Source of the DNA: PWND01 sp964601515
GTDB taxonomy: Bacteria; Bacteroidota; Bacteroidia; Bacteroidales; UBA7960
Reading direction: 5' to 3'
Length of the DNA stretch: 14,070 nt
Assembly (NCBI GenBank): GCA_964601515.1
Contig: CAZRNU010000074.1
Span: 1 to 14,070 of the forward strand
Shown: positions 1 through 8,254 of the stretch, one piece after another
Layout of the letters: the number at the start of each line of letters is the position of its first letter
Position numbering within the stretch: the first letter of the stretch is position 1
Program-made: the position numbers and the translations under genes
Notes under the pieces: model-generated
Databases searched by the model: none
Told to the model about the DNA's origin: nothing
What the model saw: only the letters and a program-made list of their open reading frames with translations

Positions 1-162
1 TAAGGTTAAGGTTAAGGTTAAGGTTAAGGTTAAGGTTAAGGTTAAGGTTAAGGTTAAGGTTAAGGTTAAGGTTAAGGTTAAGGTTAAGGTTAAGGTTAAG
101 GTTAAGGTTAAGGTTAAGGTTAAGGTTAAGGTTAAGGTTAAGGTTAAGGTTAAGGTTGAGGT
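1..162. repeat. TAAGGT hexanucleotide tandem array, at least 27 units
   Basis: Positions 1-156 are 26 uninterrupted identical copies of TAAGGT. Positions 157-162 (TGAGGT) are a 27th copy with one A-to-G change. The array begins at base 1, so its true length is unknown. It ends one base before the stop codon (163-165) of the minus-strand phosphatase gene, so on that gene's transcript it reads as ACCTTA repeats directly after the stop. Because the unit is 6 bp, copy-number changes keep frame: in the frame of the upstream gene it would read Thr-Leu repeats without a stop. No hairpin is possible from such a unit. It is a microsatellite, prone to slippage and to assembly collapse. Confidence 0.97.
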
Positions 163-2544
163 TTATATTTTGAAGCCTAAAATTGTAATATCATCTATCT
201 GGTCGTTATTGCCTTTCCATGAATAGAAAGTTTCTTCAAGAATTTGCCGTTGTTCGTAAAGAGGCTTGGAATGAATAGACAGAAGAAGTTGCTTAAACCT
301 TGAATATTTATAGCGTTGACTACCTTCTTCATCAAACTGATCGATATATCCATCGGAGAACATATAAAAAGCATCGCCCCTTTGTAACTTAATCTGATGA
401 TTTGTAAAGCTGTCCTTGTTTTTCACGAAAATTCCAATCGTAGTTCTGTCGGTTTTAAATACATTTAACTCCCCGTTTCTAATCATCCATAGTGGGTTAT
501 AAGACCCTGAGTATTGCAGTGTATTATTATCAATATCAATTACAGCCAAAACGATATTAATGCCGTCCAAAATAGGAGTATCAAATTCGTCTTTTTTACC
601 GGCCTGACGCAGAGCATCGCTAACGTGATCTCGCAGTTTATTCAGAATTTCGCAAGCAACAAACGAATCCTGTTTATTAACAATCTCATTAAGGAACGAC
701 ATTCCCATCATACTCATAAAACCACCCGGTACTCCGTGGCCTGTACAGTCGGCAAGAGCAATAACCAAATGGTTGTTTATACGATTAGCCCAATAAAAAT
801 CTCCCGAGACAATTTCTTTAGGTTTAAATAAGATAAAACTATCGGAAACTCCCGGATTATCAAACGACAGGTCTGTAAGCACAGACAGATCAGGCAATAA
901 AGCCTGCTGGATACGCTTAGCGTAATTAATACTGTCTGTAATTGCTTTATTTTGATTTTCAATAAAGGTTTTTTGTTTTATAAGAATATCTCTCTGAGAT
1001 TCAATTTCATCTCTTTGAGATGTAATTTCTTCGTTTTTCTGATTTATTTCAGCAAATTGTTCAGCCAATAATACATTGGCCTCCTTCTTTACTTTATAGT
1101 TTCTGTACATAACCATAGAAAAGAGTAATGCGATAACAATACCGGCAGCTAAAACAATTTTTTGCAAGTTTGATCTTTTCAGTTGTTCATCTCTTGCAAT
1201 TAATTTAGCTTCATTAAGCTTCTTTTCTTCTGCCATTTGAATACTATCGGAAATTGCTTTAATCTCGTACTCAAATTTTGCTTGCTGACGAAGAGTGCTT
1301 CTTAAGTTTTCCTCGTTAAGGATGCTGTCTTTCATCAACATTTCCTCTTTAAAATATTTAAAAGCAGTTTTATAATCGCCTTGCTTTTCATAAATATCTT
1401 TCAGTAATGCTGCAGCTTTTTCAATACTTTCAACAAAACTAAGTTCTTTACTTACTTTATAACCCTGAAGAGCATACTCCAAAGCTTTTTCAACATTATT
1501 TAGTTTCAGGTGAGTCATACCTAATTCTACCAATGATGTAGAAATTCTGGTTTTATTGCCAATTTCGACATTCTTCTTATAACCATCCATAAAATGCTTA
1601 AGGGCGGTTTTATATTGTTGTTTTTTATAATAAATCTCCCCGAGGCTGCTAAGTGAAATTGCTATAATGTCTTTATCTCCAATTAGTTCGGCAATTTCAT
1701 AAGATTTGGTATAATTTTCAAGAGCATTTTGCATATCTCCCAGTTCAAGATACACCAATCCGATATTACTTAAGAGCAGAGCAATTGCATGTTTATGATC
1801 TATTTCTTCATTAATAACAAGCCCTTTTTTATAAAATTCGAGAGCCTTTAGATATTCTTTTTGGTTATGATAGATTGAGCCAATACTATTTAAAGATACT
1901 GCCATTCCTCTTTTGTCGCCCAGTTCTTCGTTTATTCTGTAGCTTTTGTTGAAATTTTCCAGAGCTCTGTTTATGTTTCCATGATTACGATGTACAAGAC
2001 CAATATTGATAAGAGTATTTGCCATTCCGAGCTTATCGCCAATTTCCTCTTTCATTTCAAGGCTCTTGTTATAATATTCCAGAGCATTATCTATTTCACC
2101 CTGAACATAAAAAATCACTGCTGTAAAATTATAGGAGCTTGCAATACCTTGTTTATCGTCAATTTCCCGACTAATTTCAATACTTTTATTATTCAACTCC
2201 AGAGCTTTATTTAATTCACCTTTATGATAATAAATAGTTGCGAGCTTATAAATAGCAAGGGAATATTGAAATTTGGCAGCTTTAACAACCGCTTCATCAT
2301 CATCCTTGTTTATTATTGATTCTGAAAGAATTACAGCTTTTTGAAAATAAACATAAGCAGTATCGGGAATTGATCGGATATAAGCATTTCCTAATTCCTG
2401 ATAAGCTTTAATTATAACAGTATCGTGAGCATTTGATTTTGCAACATTAAGAAGAGAATCTATTTTATCGTTATTGCCAAAAACGTTGCAACATGCAATA
2501 ATACTAATGATAAGAAACAGAAAATTGCGTTTTAACAATATCAT
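163..2544 (-). CDS. Exported-TPR / transmembrane / SpoIIE-type PPM serine phosphatase (copy 1)
   Basis: Predicted inner-membrane sensor phosphatase of 793 aa. I start it at the ATG at 2544-2542 because the protein then opens with a clean signal sequence (MILLKRNFLFLIISIIACC); an upstream in-frame TTG at 2556 would add only four residues. Residues 95-410 hold about eight TPR units with 40-residue spacing, several with a GDKRGMA-like turn. A single membrane helix (about 464-480) is followed by a heptad-rich coiled coil (485-540), the YAKRIQQALLPD linker (541-552) and a SpoIIE/PPM domain to the end. The metal-binding acidic residues are present: SGDFYW (D582), ADCTGHG (D599), FSDG (D731) and the final DD (784-785). 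Topology should be TPRs in the periplasm and phosphatase in the cytoplasm. An IIAC lipobox-like string around C18 leaves a lipoprotein anchor possible. It is third in line after the CHAT gene. The phosphoprotein substrate is unknown. Confidence 0.93.
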   Translation of the reverse strand: MILLKRNFLFLIISIIACCNVFGNNDKIDSLLNVAKSNAHDTVIIKAYQELGNAYIRSIPDTAYVYFQKAVILSESIINKDDDEAVVKAAKFQYSLAIYKLATIYYHKGELNKALELNNKSIEISREIDDKQGIASSYNFTAVIFYVQGEIDNALEYYNKSLEMKEEIGDKLGMANTLINIGLVHRNHGNINRALENFNKSYRINEELGDKRGMAVSLNSIGSIYHNQKEYLKALEFYKKGLVINEEIDHKHAIALLLSNIGLVYLELGDMQNALENYTKSYEIAELIGDKDIIAISLSSLGEIYYKKQQYKTALKHFMDGYKKNVEIGNKTRISTSLVELGMTHLKLNNVEKALEYALQGYKVSKELSFVESIEKAAALLKDIYEKQGDYKTAFKYFKEEMLMKDSILNEENLRSTLRQQAKFEYEIKAISDSIQMAEEKKLNEAKLIARDEQLKRSNLQKIVLAAGIVIALLFSMVMYRNYKVKKEANVLLAEQFAEINQKNEEITSQRDEIESQRDILIKQKTFIENQNKAITDSINYAKRIQQALLPDLSVLTDLSFDNPGVSDSFILFKPKEIVSGDFYWANRINNHLVIALADCTGHGVPGGFMSMMGMSFLNEIVNKQDSFVACEILNKLRDHVSDALRQAGKKDEFDTPILDGINIVLAVIDIDNNTLQYSGSYNPLWMIRNGELNVFKTDRTTIGIFVKNKDSFTNHQIKLQRGDAFYMFSDGYIDQFDEEGSQRYKYSRFKQLLLSIHSKPLYEQRQILEETFYSWKGNNDQIDDITILGFKI

Positions 2545-2579
2545 TTTACAAGGCAATAGTTATAGTTTGCACAACCTTA

Positions 2580-2587
2580 CAAAGCTA
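2580..2587 (-). promoter_or_regulatory. Candidate Bacteroidota -7 promoter element (TAGCTTTG)
   Basis: On the minus strand the 69-base gap between the CHAT gene stop (2614) and the phosphatase ATG (2544) contains TAGCTTTG, an exact match to the TAnnTTTG -7 consensus of Bacteroidota. It would start transcription some 25-30 bases before the ATG. I see no TTG -33 element at the expected spacing, so the site is only a candidate. If real, the last gene of the three can be transcribed on its own. Confidence 0.4.
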
Positions 2588-2613
2588 ACCTAAAAATCGG
2601 ATAATTATAAAAA

Positions 2614-5600
2614 TTACTCCATTAAAACGAAAGCAGCCCAGAAAAACGGGTCATATTTTCCTTTCATAATCTGCTGAGTTTCGAAGAAAGACTTTTTAAC
2701 ATCTTTTGATTTGAAAAGCTTAGAATAAAAAATCTCCATAAACTCAACAGTTTCTTTATCGGGAACCTGCCACAAGCTCATAATGAGAGTTTTTGCGCCT
2801 GCCATTTTAAAAGCACGCTGCAAGCCGTAAACACCTTCGCTACCTTTAATATCGCCCAGACCGGTTTCACAAGCCGAAAGAACCACCAATTTTGTATTAA
2901 ACAGATTCAGGTAAGCAACTTCTTCGGCAGTAAGAACTCCATCATCCTGTTTCCCATCATTTTCATCGGAAGTCCATGCATTATTTGCACCGGCCAGTAA
3001 GAGCCCGGACCTCATAAGCGGCTTAGGATTATCTTTAAATCCGCTTGCTCCTGAATTTGAGGAAGCACCCCGAAAATCTACTTCTCCTTCAAAAATAACA
3101 TCCTTCATTTTGCGGGCAACATCTTCAGGATCGGGGAAAAAGTAACCATGAGTGGCAATATGCAACAATTCCGACTTCTCTGCAATGCTTTTTAGATTTT
3201 CTTCGGAAGCATTATCTCCGGAAAAGACATTTGTAGAAACTTTTGTCTTTTTGAGCATTTCTTTAATTTTCTGAATTTCGGTTAATGTTCCCGGCAGAAA
3301 TTTCCAAGCATCAGAATCTTTAGGAGTTAAGCTATAATTGACACCACCGAATAAAGATGCACTTTTAATTTTGAATTGATTATCGGAAGAAGTCTTAGAA
3401 ATGTTACCAAGACCTGATTGAACATTAATATTGTGGATATCGCATAAAAATATATTCTCATTATTTCTCAGAGCGTAAAAGCTGATTTTGTGCAGTAAGC
3501 CGGCAGGTGAAATATAAACACTTTTTATTCCATCAAGATACTGCTCAAGAGGCTTCCAAATTAAACCATACAAAGAATTAGCCTTATCTGATTTGTTATT
3601 TAAAACACCATAAACGTCATTTATAAAATCGAAACTACTACCCTCAAAATCGCCTAAAAGAGAAATCAACTGTTTTTGCTCAAAAAGATTTATTAACATG
3701 GGATATTCAGAATCCTTCCTTAGAATTACAGCAATATAAAGAATGCTATCTGTCCAGGAGTTGCCTCTAAAATATGGGAATGCAGAAAACTGAATTGCGG
3801 CCTCATCACTTTTTAAATTGCTTTGAACATCTTGCCATTTAATATTGGTAAGACTTTTCGTCCTTCCAAAAACACCTGATAGTCTGGCAAGATCACTTTC
3901 AAGTCTGTCGGCCATAACTTCCAGGCTATCAACATTCTTACTTCTCTGGTCAATTGGAGTTGAGTATTCCTGAGAAATCTTATTCTTTATTTCAACCCAT
4001 TCATCATACATCTTAATTGCTTCACGGTTGTTGCTATTGAGAATGGCCTGGCGAATTTCTATCCCCGATTGAAGAATCATGCCTTTTGCAGCCAAATCAA
4101 CATTAAAAGCATCAGCACCAACCTTAGCATTTTCTAATGAATATTCGTAAAAGAAACTGTAATATGAGTTGAAATATCTAGTAGTTGTTAAGATAAAATT
4201 CTCTTTATCAGCCTCCGACAAAAAAGAAAAGGCACGGTCGATATTCAAAAAATTATTCTCAATTGAAACTTTATAATAATCATAAGCCTCTTGTTTTCTA
4301 TCCAAATAATACAATATCTCTCCAATGTTATATGCACGCATTCCATATCCTGAATGATCTTTACCCAGCGTATTTTCCGTAATCTGAATGGATTCTAAAT
4401 ACAATGCTAGCGCTTTTTCATAATCACCGCTATAGCGATAAATATTAGCCAGATTATTTAATCTTATTGAGTATGCATGGTGATTTTTCCCTAATGCTTT
4501 TTCAGTTACAGCCAATGCTTCAAGCTGCATGCCGAGTGCTTTATCGTATTGCCCCATGCTTCTGTATATATTAGCCAGATTATTAAGACTGCTGGCATAA
4601 TTCGGGTGATTTTTACCGAATACTTTTTCGCTACTTTCCACTGCATCAATTAGCAATGGCAATGCTTTGTCATTTTGAGAAGTATTTCTGTAGAACTCTG
4701 CAAGATTATTAAGACATAAAACATAAGTTGGGTGCTCTGTTCCAAAAGTAAGCTTTGCATTTTCCAGTGCATACAAATAAAGAGGATGAGCTTTATCATA
4801 CAAGCCCATTTCTTCTAAAAGTGTAGCAAGATTATTCATTCTGACGAAGTAATTTTCATGTTTTTTGCCAACTGTTATTTCGGCAATTTGCAAAGATTCT
4901 TCATATAAAGGCAGGGCTTTATCGTACATTCCCATTTTCTTGTACACGGCTGCCAGATTGTTTAACCTGACACCATAAGTCGGATGTTTTTTCCCAAGAG
5001 TTTTTTCAGTATTTTCGATAGATTCTATATATAATTCCAAAGCTTTTTCATAAAGGCTCATTTTGAAGTACAAACTTGCCAGATTATTTAATCTTGTGCC
5101 ATAAATTGGAAAATCCTCAAGATTATTAATTCTTACATTTTCAATAGATTTCAGTTGAAGTTCGAGAGCTTTATCATAATTCCCCAATTCTTCGTAAATA
5201 ATAGCAAGATTGTTTAGTCTAACTCCATATTCAACATGAGTTTCCCCCATAGATTTGCCGGTAATTTCAAGCGCTTCAGTTGCCAGTTTAAGAGCATTTT
5301 CGTATTCTCCTTTTCTTCTGTACAGAATGGCTATATTGTTTAAACAAGTTCCGGTTTTTTGATGCTCTCTGCCCTGAAGACTTTCTCTTATCTTTAATTC
5401 CTCAAAAAAAGACTCAATTGCTTTATCGTAATTATTACTGTAATAATAAACATACGCAAGTTTTTGAATCAAATCAGCATATACTGTATCTTGAGTATTA
5501 ACTTCCTTGTCATACAATTCAATTGCTTTTAAAGCATTGAATAAGGCATCGTTGTATTTTCTATTTTCTTGGAATTCAGTAGTCAGAGAATCGTGATACT

Positions 5601-5670
5601 TCCAATCTTGCGAAATGGAAGATAAGCAGAGAAAGCCAACACAGACAAGGGTAAAAAATAACTTTTTCAT
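2614..5670 (-). CDS. Secreted TPR-CHAT protease-like protein, kinesin-light-chain-type TPRs
   Basis: A 1018-aa caspase-like CHAT protein. Residues 1-20 form a signal peptide (MKKLFFTLVCVGFLCLSSIS), so it should be exported to the periplasm or beyond. From about 65 to 470 come TPRs of the kinesin-light-chain type. The helix A signature (LNNLA and variants) recurs at exactly 42-residue steps, starting at residues 109, 151, 193, 235, 277, 319, 361, 403 and 445; most units also carry YDKAL and LGKxHP. A helical linker (about 480-690) leads to the CHAT domain (about 700-1018). The catalytic pair is intact: H841 in LLHIATHG and C934 in VLSACETGLG, followed by GSEGVYGLQRAFKMAGA. It ends in WAAFVLME. 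Only 14 bases separate it from the upstream phosphatase gene, which implies co-transcription. Cleavage specificity cannot be read from the sequence; a purely binding role is also possible. Confidence 0.93.
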   Translation of the reverse strand: MKKLFFTLVCVGFLCLSSISQDWKYHDSLTTEFQENRKYNDALFNALKAIELYDKEVNTQDTVYADLIQKLAYVYYYSNNYDKAIESFFEELKIRESLQGREHQKTGTCLNNIAILYRRKGEYENALKLATEALEITGKSMGETHVEYGVRLNNLAIIYEELGNYDKALELQLKSIENVRINNLEDFPIYGTRLNNLASLYFKMSLYEKALELYIESIENTEKTLGKKHPTYGVRLNNLAAVYKKMGMYDKALPLYEESLQIAEITVGKKHENYFVRMNNLATLLEEMGLYDKAHPLYLYALENAKLTFGTEHPTYVLCLNNLAEFYRNTSQNDKALPLLIDAVESSEKVFGKNHPNYASSLNNLANIYRSMGQYDKALGMQLEALAVTEKALGKNHHAYSIRLNNLANIYRYSGDYEKALALYLESIQITENTLGKDHSGYGMRAYNIGEILYYLDRKQEAYDYYKVSIENNFLNIDRAFSFLSEADKENFILTTTRYFNSYYSFFYEYSLENAKVGADAFNVDLAAKGMILQSGIEIRQAILNSNNREAIKMYDEWVEIKNKISQEYSTPIDQRSKNVDSLEVMADRLESDLARLSGVFGRTKSLTNIKWQDVQSNLKSDEAAIQFSAFPYFRGNSWTDSILYIAVILRKDSEYPMLINLFEQKQLISLLGDFEGSSFDFINDVYGVLNNKSDKANSLYGLIWKPLEQYLDGIKSVYISPAGLLHKISFYALRNNENIFLCDIHNINVQSGLGNISKTSSDNQFKIKSASLFGGVNYSLTPKDSDAWKFLPGTLTEIQKIKEMLKKTKVSTNVFSGDNASEENLKSIAEKSELLHIATHGYFFPDPEDVARKMKDVIFEGEVDFRGASSNSGASGFKDNPKPLMRSGLLLAGANNAWTSDENDGKQDDGVLTAEEVAYLNLFNTKLVVLSACETGLGDIKGSEGVYGLQRAFKMAGAKTLIMSLWQVPDKETVEFMEIFYSKLFKSKDVKKSFFETQQIMKGKYDPFFWAAFVLME

Positions 5671-5684
5671 TTACAGAGGTTTAA

Positions 5685-8105
5685 TCAAATCCTAAATCCC
5701 AACACTGTTATATCATCAATTTGGTCATTATTGCCTTTCCACCGCTCGAATGTAGAATAAAGAATTTCTTTTTGCTTAACAAGAGGTTGATTTTGAAACG
5801 ACAATAATAAATTTTTAAAGCGAGAATATTTATAGCGTTGCATTCCAGATTCGTCAAACTGGTCGATATAACCATCAGAGAACATATAGAAAGTATCTCC
5901 CTTTTCAAGTTTGATATTATAATTTGTAAAACTTCCTTTGTTTTTCACAAAAACACCAATAGTGGTTCTATCTGTTTTTAGAATACTTAACGAGTTGTTT
6001 CTAACCAGATAAAGTGGATTAAACGACCCTGAATACTGCAACTCCATTTTTTCGAGATTAATAACTGCTATAACGATATTAATTCCATCAAGAATAGGAG
6101 TATCATGTTCGTCCTTTTTCCCTGCCTGACCTAGAGTAACGTTTACATTATCTCTAAGCTGATTTAGGATTTCGTTGGCAATGTAGTTTTCCTGTTTATT
6201 TACGATTTCATTAAGAAATGAAATGCCAAGCATACTCATAAAACCTCCGGGTACCCCGTGACCAGTGCAATCGGCCACTGCAATAATCAGGTGATTATTT
6301 ATTTGATTTGCCCAATAGAAATCTCCTGAAACAATTTCTTTAGGTTGAAACAGAACAAAACTTTCAGAAATACCATCAAATCCATTCTGTTTTTCAGACA
6401 TTAAAGAAAGGTCGGGCAGTAAAGCGTTCTGAATCCTTTTTGCGTAATTAATGCTATTTGTGATTGCAAGATTTTGCCTTTCTATAAATTCTTTCTGTTG
6501 AATTGCAACATCCCTTTGCGCTTGGATTTCGTAATTTTGAGCCTCAATTTCTTCATTCTGCGCCTGAATTTCTTCAGTTTTTTCATTAAGCTTTATATAA
6601 TTGTCTTCAAGATTTTTTTTCTGTAATTCAATAATCTGATTTTGTTTTTTAGTGAATGAGAGTCTGTTTTGCAGAATAAATAGCAATAAAGTTATAATGA
6701 GCAATCCGGCAGAAACCATAATAATAACTACTCTTTGCTGCTTTGTTTCCTGTTTTTTTCTAATCAATTCGAGGTCGCTAATTTCTCTTTCCTTTTCAAG
6801 TTGTTCAATTTGAAGCTGTCTTCTTTGCGCCTCCCACTTCATTTCAGAATCAGTTACTGACCTAATTTTCTCTTCATTAATAATCTGTTCTTTTGTGTTA
6901 ACATATATTTGGAGATATTCAAATGCCTTTTCATAATTGCCCAACATTGCATAAATAGTTTTCAGGCTTTCCGCTGCAGAATTCTGTGTAGGTAAATACT
7001 CTCTCCTTTTGCCTATTTCCAAAGATTTTTCAGAATACTCTATTGCGAAAGAAAGCAAACTGTCTCTAACTTCCAAGTTTTGAGTTTCCTTTTGAGCAAG
7101 ATTAATATTCAAGTTAGCAAGATAATACAATACAGTTGCAGTTCCGCTATCATCATCAATTTCATCCCAAATTTTCAATGATTGCAAAAAATACCTTCTT
7201 GCACGGTTGTATTCGCCTAACTGCTGATAAACATCTCCAATATTTATAAAACAAATTGCCATACCGCCTTTATCTCCCAGCTCTTTATCAATTGCCAAAG
7301 CTTTTTCAAGATAAAGCAATGCCTTTTCATATTGTTTTAACTGTTTGTATATTATAGCAATATTGTTGTAGCCTATAGACATATCAATAATTTCGCCCAT
7401 TTCTTCGGCAATCTTAATTGATTGCTCGTAATAGTAAATTGCCTGTTCGGTATTCCCCATACTGTAATGAATCAGCCCGACATTAATATAGCCCTGACCT
7501 AATCCTTTTATATCGCCATTAAGTTCGTCTATTTTAGCAGACATCAGAAAAAACTTCAATGCTTCATCGTAGATACTTCTATTATAATAAGCCAGTCCGA
7601 TATTATTATAACTATAAGACAAAGCAATGCTATCATTTGCTTGTATTGCAAAATCCACTGCCATCTCAGAATATTGCATTGCCTTGTCGAAATTGTTAAG
7701 ATTGTTATAAACCAAGCCAATACTATTATAAATTCTGCCAATTTCCTTTATATCATTAATTTCCCTGGCAAGATTAAGAGCTTCATTTAAATTATCAAGC
7801 GCAAGATTATATTCTCTTTGATCTATATACCAATTTCCAATATGTCGTTTTGCAGTAGATTGAAGGTTTTTATTATCTGTATTATAAGCAAGAATAAGTG
7901 CATCATTATAAAAAACAAGACTTGAATCAGGATTAACCATTTCGAATACTTTTCCTATTTCAATCATCAAGTCAATTCTTGCAGAGTCGTGTTTTGACTT
8001 AGAAAGTTCAAGACGAAGAGAATCAATTCTATGATGTTGCCCATAAGTTTTAACGATGGCAAAAACAGCTAATACCGAAAGAAGAAGTATTTTTCTCAGA
8101 TTCAT
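5685..8105 (-). CDS. Exported-TPR / transmembrane / SpoIIE-type PPM serine phosphatase (copy 2)
   Basis: Predicted membrane sensor phosphatase of 806 aa and first gene of the minus-strand set. The ATG at 8105-8103 gives a signal peptide ending near TYG-Q (residue 22). TPR-like helices with roughly 40-residue spacing fill about 45-410. A charged helix (415-455) precedes one membrane helix (459-478). A strongly heptad coiled coil (490-545, with EEIQAQN, EEIEAQN and YEIQAQR in tandem) and the YAKRIQNALLPD linker (554-565) lead to the phosphatase domain. Acidic metal ligands are present: D595 in SGDFYW, D612 in ADCTGHG, D744 in FSDG and DD 797-798. From the linker onward it is very similar to copy 1, while the TPR parts are much less alike, suggesting different inputs to a shared output. 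PPM enzymes with this linker are typically switched through the coiled coil; that this applies here is inference. Confidence 0.93.
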   Translation of the reverse strand: MNLRKILLLSVLAVFAIVKTYGQHHRIDSLRLELSKSKHDSARIDLMIEIGKVFEMVNPDSSLVFYNDALILAYNTDNKNLQSTAKRHIGNWYIDQREYNLALDNLNEALNLAREINDIKEIGRIYNSIGLVYNNLNNFDKAMQYSEMAVDFAIQANDSIALSYSYNNIGLAYYNRSIYDEALKFFLMSAKIDELNGDIKGLGQGYINVGLIHYSMGNTEQAIYYYEQSIKIAEEMGEIIDMSIGYNNIAIIYKQLKQYEKALLYLEKALAIDKELGDKGGMAICFINIGDVYQQLGEYNRARRYFLQSLKIWDEIDDDSGTATVLYYLANLNINLAQKETQNLEVRDSLLSFAIEYSEKSLEIGKRREYLPTQNSAAESLKTIYAMLGNYEKAFEYLQIYVNTKEQIINEEKIRSVTDSEMKWEAQRRQLQIEQLEKEREISDLELIRKKQETKQQRVVIIMVSAGLLIITLLLFILQNRLSFTKKQNQIIELQKKNLEDNYIKLNEKTEEIQAQNEEIEAQNYEIQAQRDVAIQQKEFIERQNLAITNSINYAKRIQNALLPDLSLMSEKQNGFDGISESFVLFQPKEIVSGDFYWANQINNHLIIAVADCTGHGVPGGFMSMLGISFLNEIVNKQENYIANEILNQLRDNVNVTLGQAGKKDEHDTPILDGINIVIAVINLEKMELQYSGSFNPLYLVRNNSLSILKTDRTTIGVFVKNKGSFTNYNIKLEKGDTFYMFSDGYIDQFDESGMQRYKYSRFKNLLLSFQNQPLVKQKEILYSTFERWKGNNDQIDDITVLGFRI

Positions 8106-8254
8106 CAGGCAATCATTTGAATCATAAAATCAGCAAAAAAATTACATCTGATAAATGTAAGAATAAATTTTGAAATATGAATATGAATAAAATTTCTTCA
8201 ATTAAAATCGATTTCAAAAATCACTATTTTTACAAAACAAACATCCACAACACT
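8106..8254. promoter_or_regulatory. Divergent intergenic region between phosphatase copy 2 and the plus-strand TPR-CHAT gene
   Basis: These 149 AT-rich bases must hold the promoters of both divergent units. I see no exact TAnnTTTG element. One-mismatch candidates are TATTTTTA at 8225-8232 (plus strand, about 22 bases before the CHAT ATG) and TACATTTA at 8152-8159 (minus strand, about 46 bases before the phosphatase ATG). Neither has a convincing TTG at -33. There is no clear operator palindrome. In-frame ATGs at 8177 and 8183 exist upstream of the chosen CHAT start, but they would place 26 or 24 polar residues before the signal peptide. Confidence 0.45.

Noticed and set aside
1..162. Telomere-like sequence because the unit resembles TTAGG-type repeats
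   Set aside because: The unit (TTAAGG in another phase) is not a telomere repeat I recognise, the adjacent gene is clearly bacterial, and a microsatellite explains it fully.
2614..5670. TPR-CHAT as part of a CRISPR-linked Craspase (Csx29) or gasdermin defence locus
   Set aside because: No CRISPR array, gRAMP-type nuclease or gasdermin-like gene is in the window, and both CHAT proteins have export signals, unlike the cytoplasmic defence proteins.
8177..8254. N-terminal extension of the plus-strand CHAT gene from the upstream ATG
   Set aside because: The extra 26 residues are polar and would precede an otherwise normal signal peptide; the ATG at 8255 gives the better protein start.
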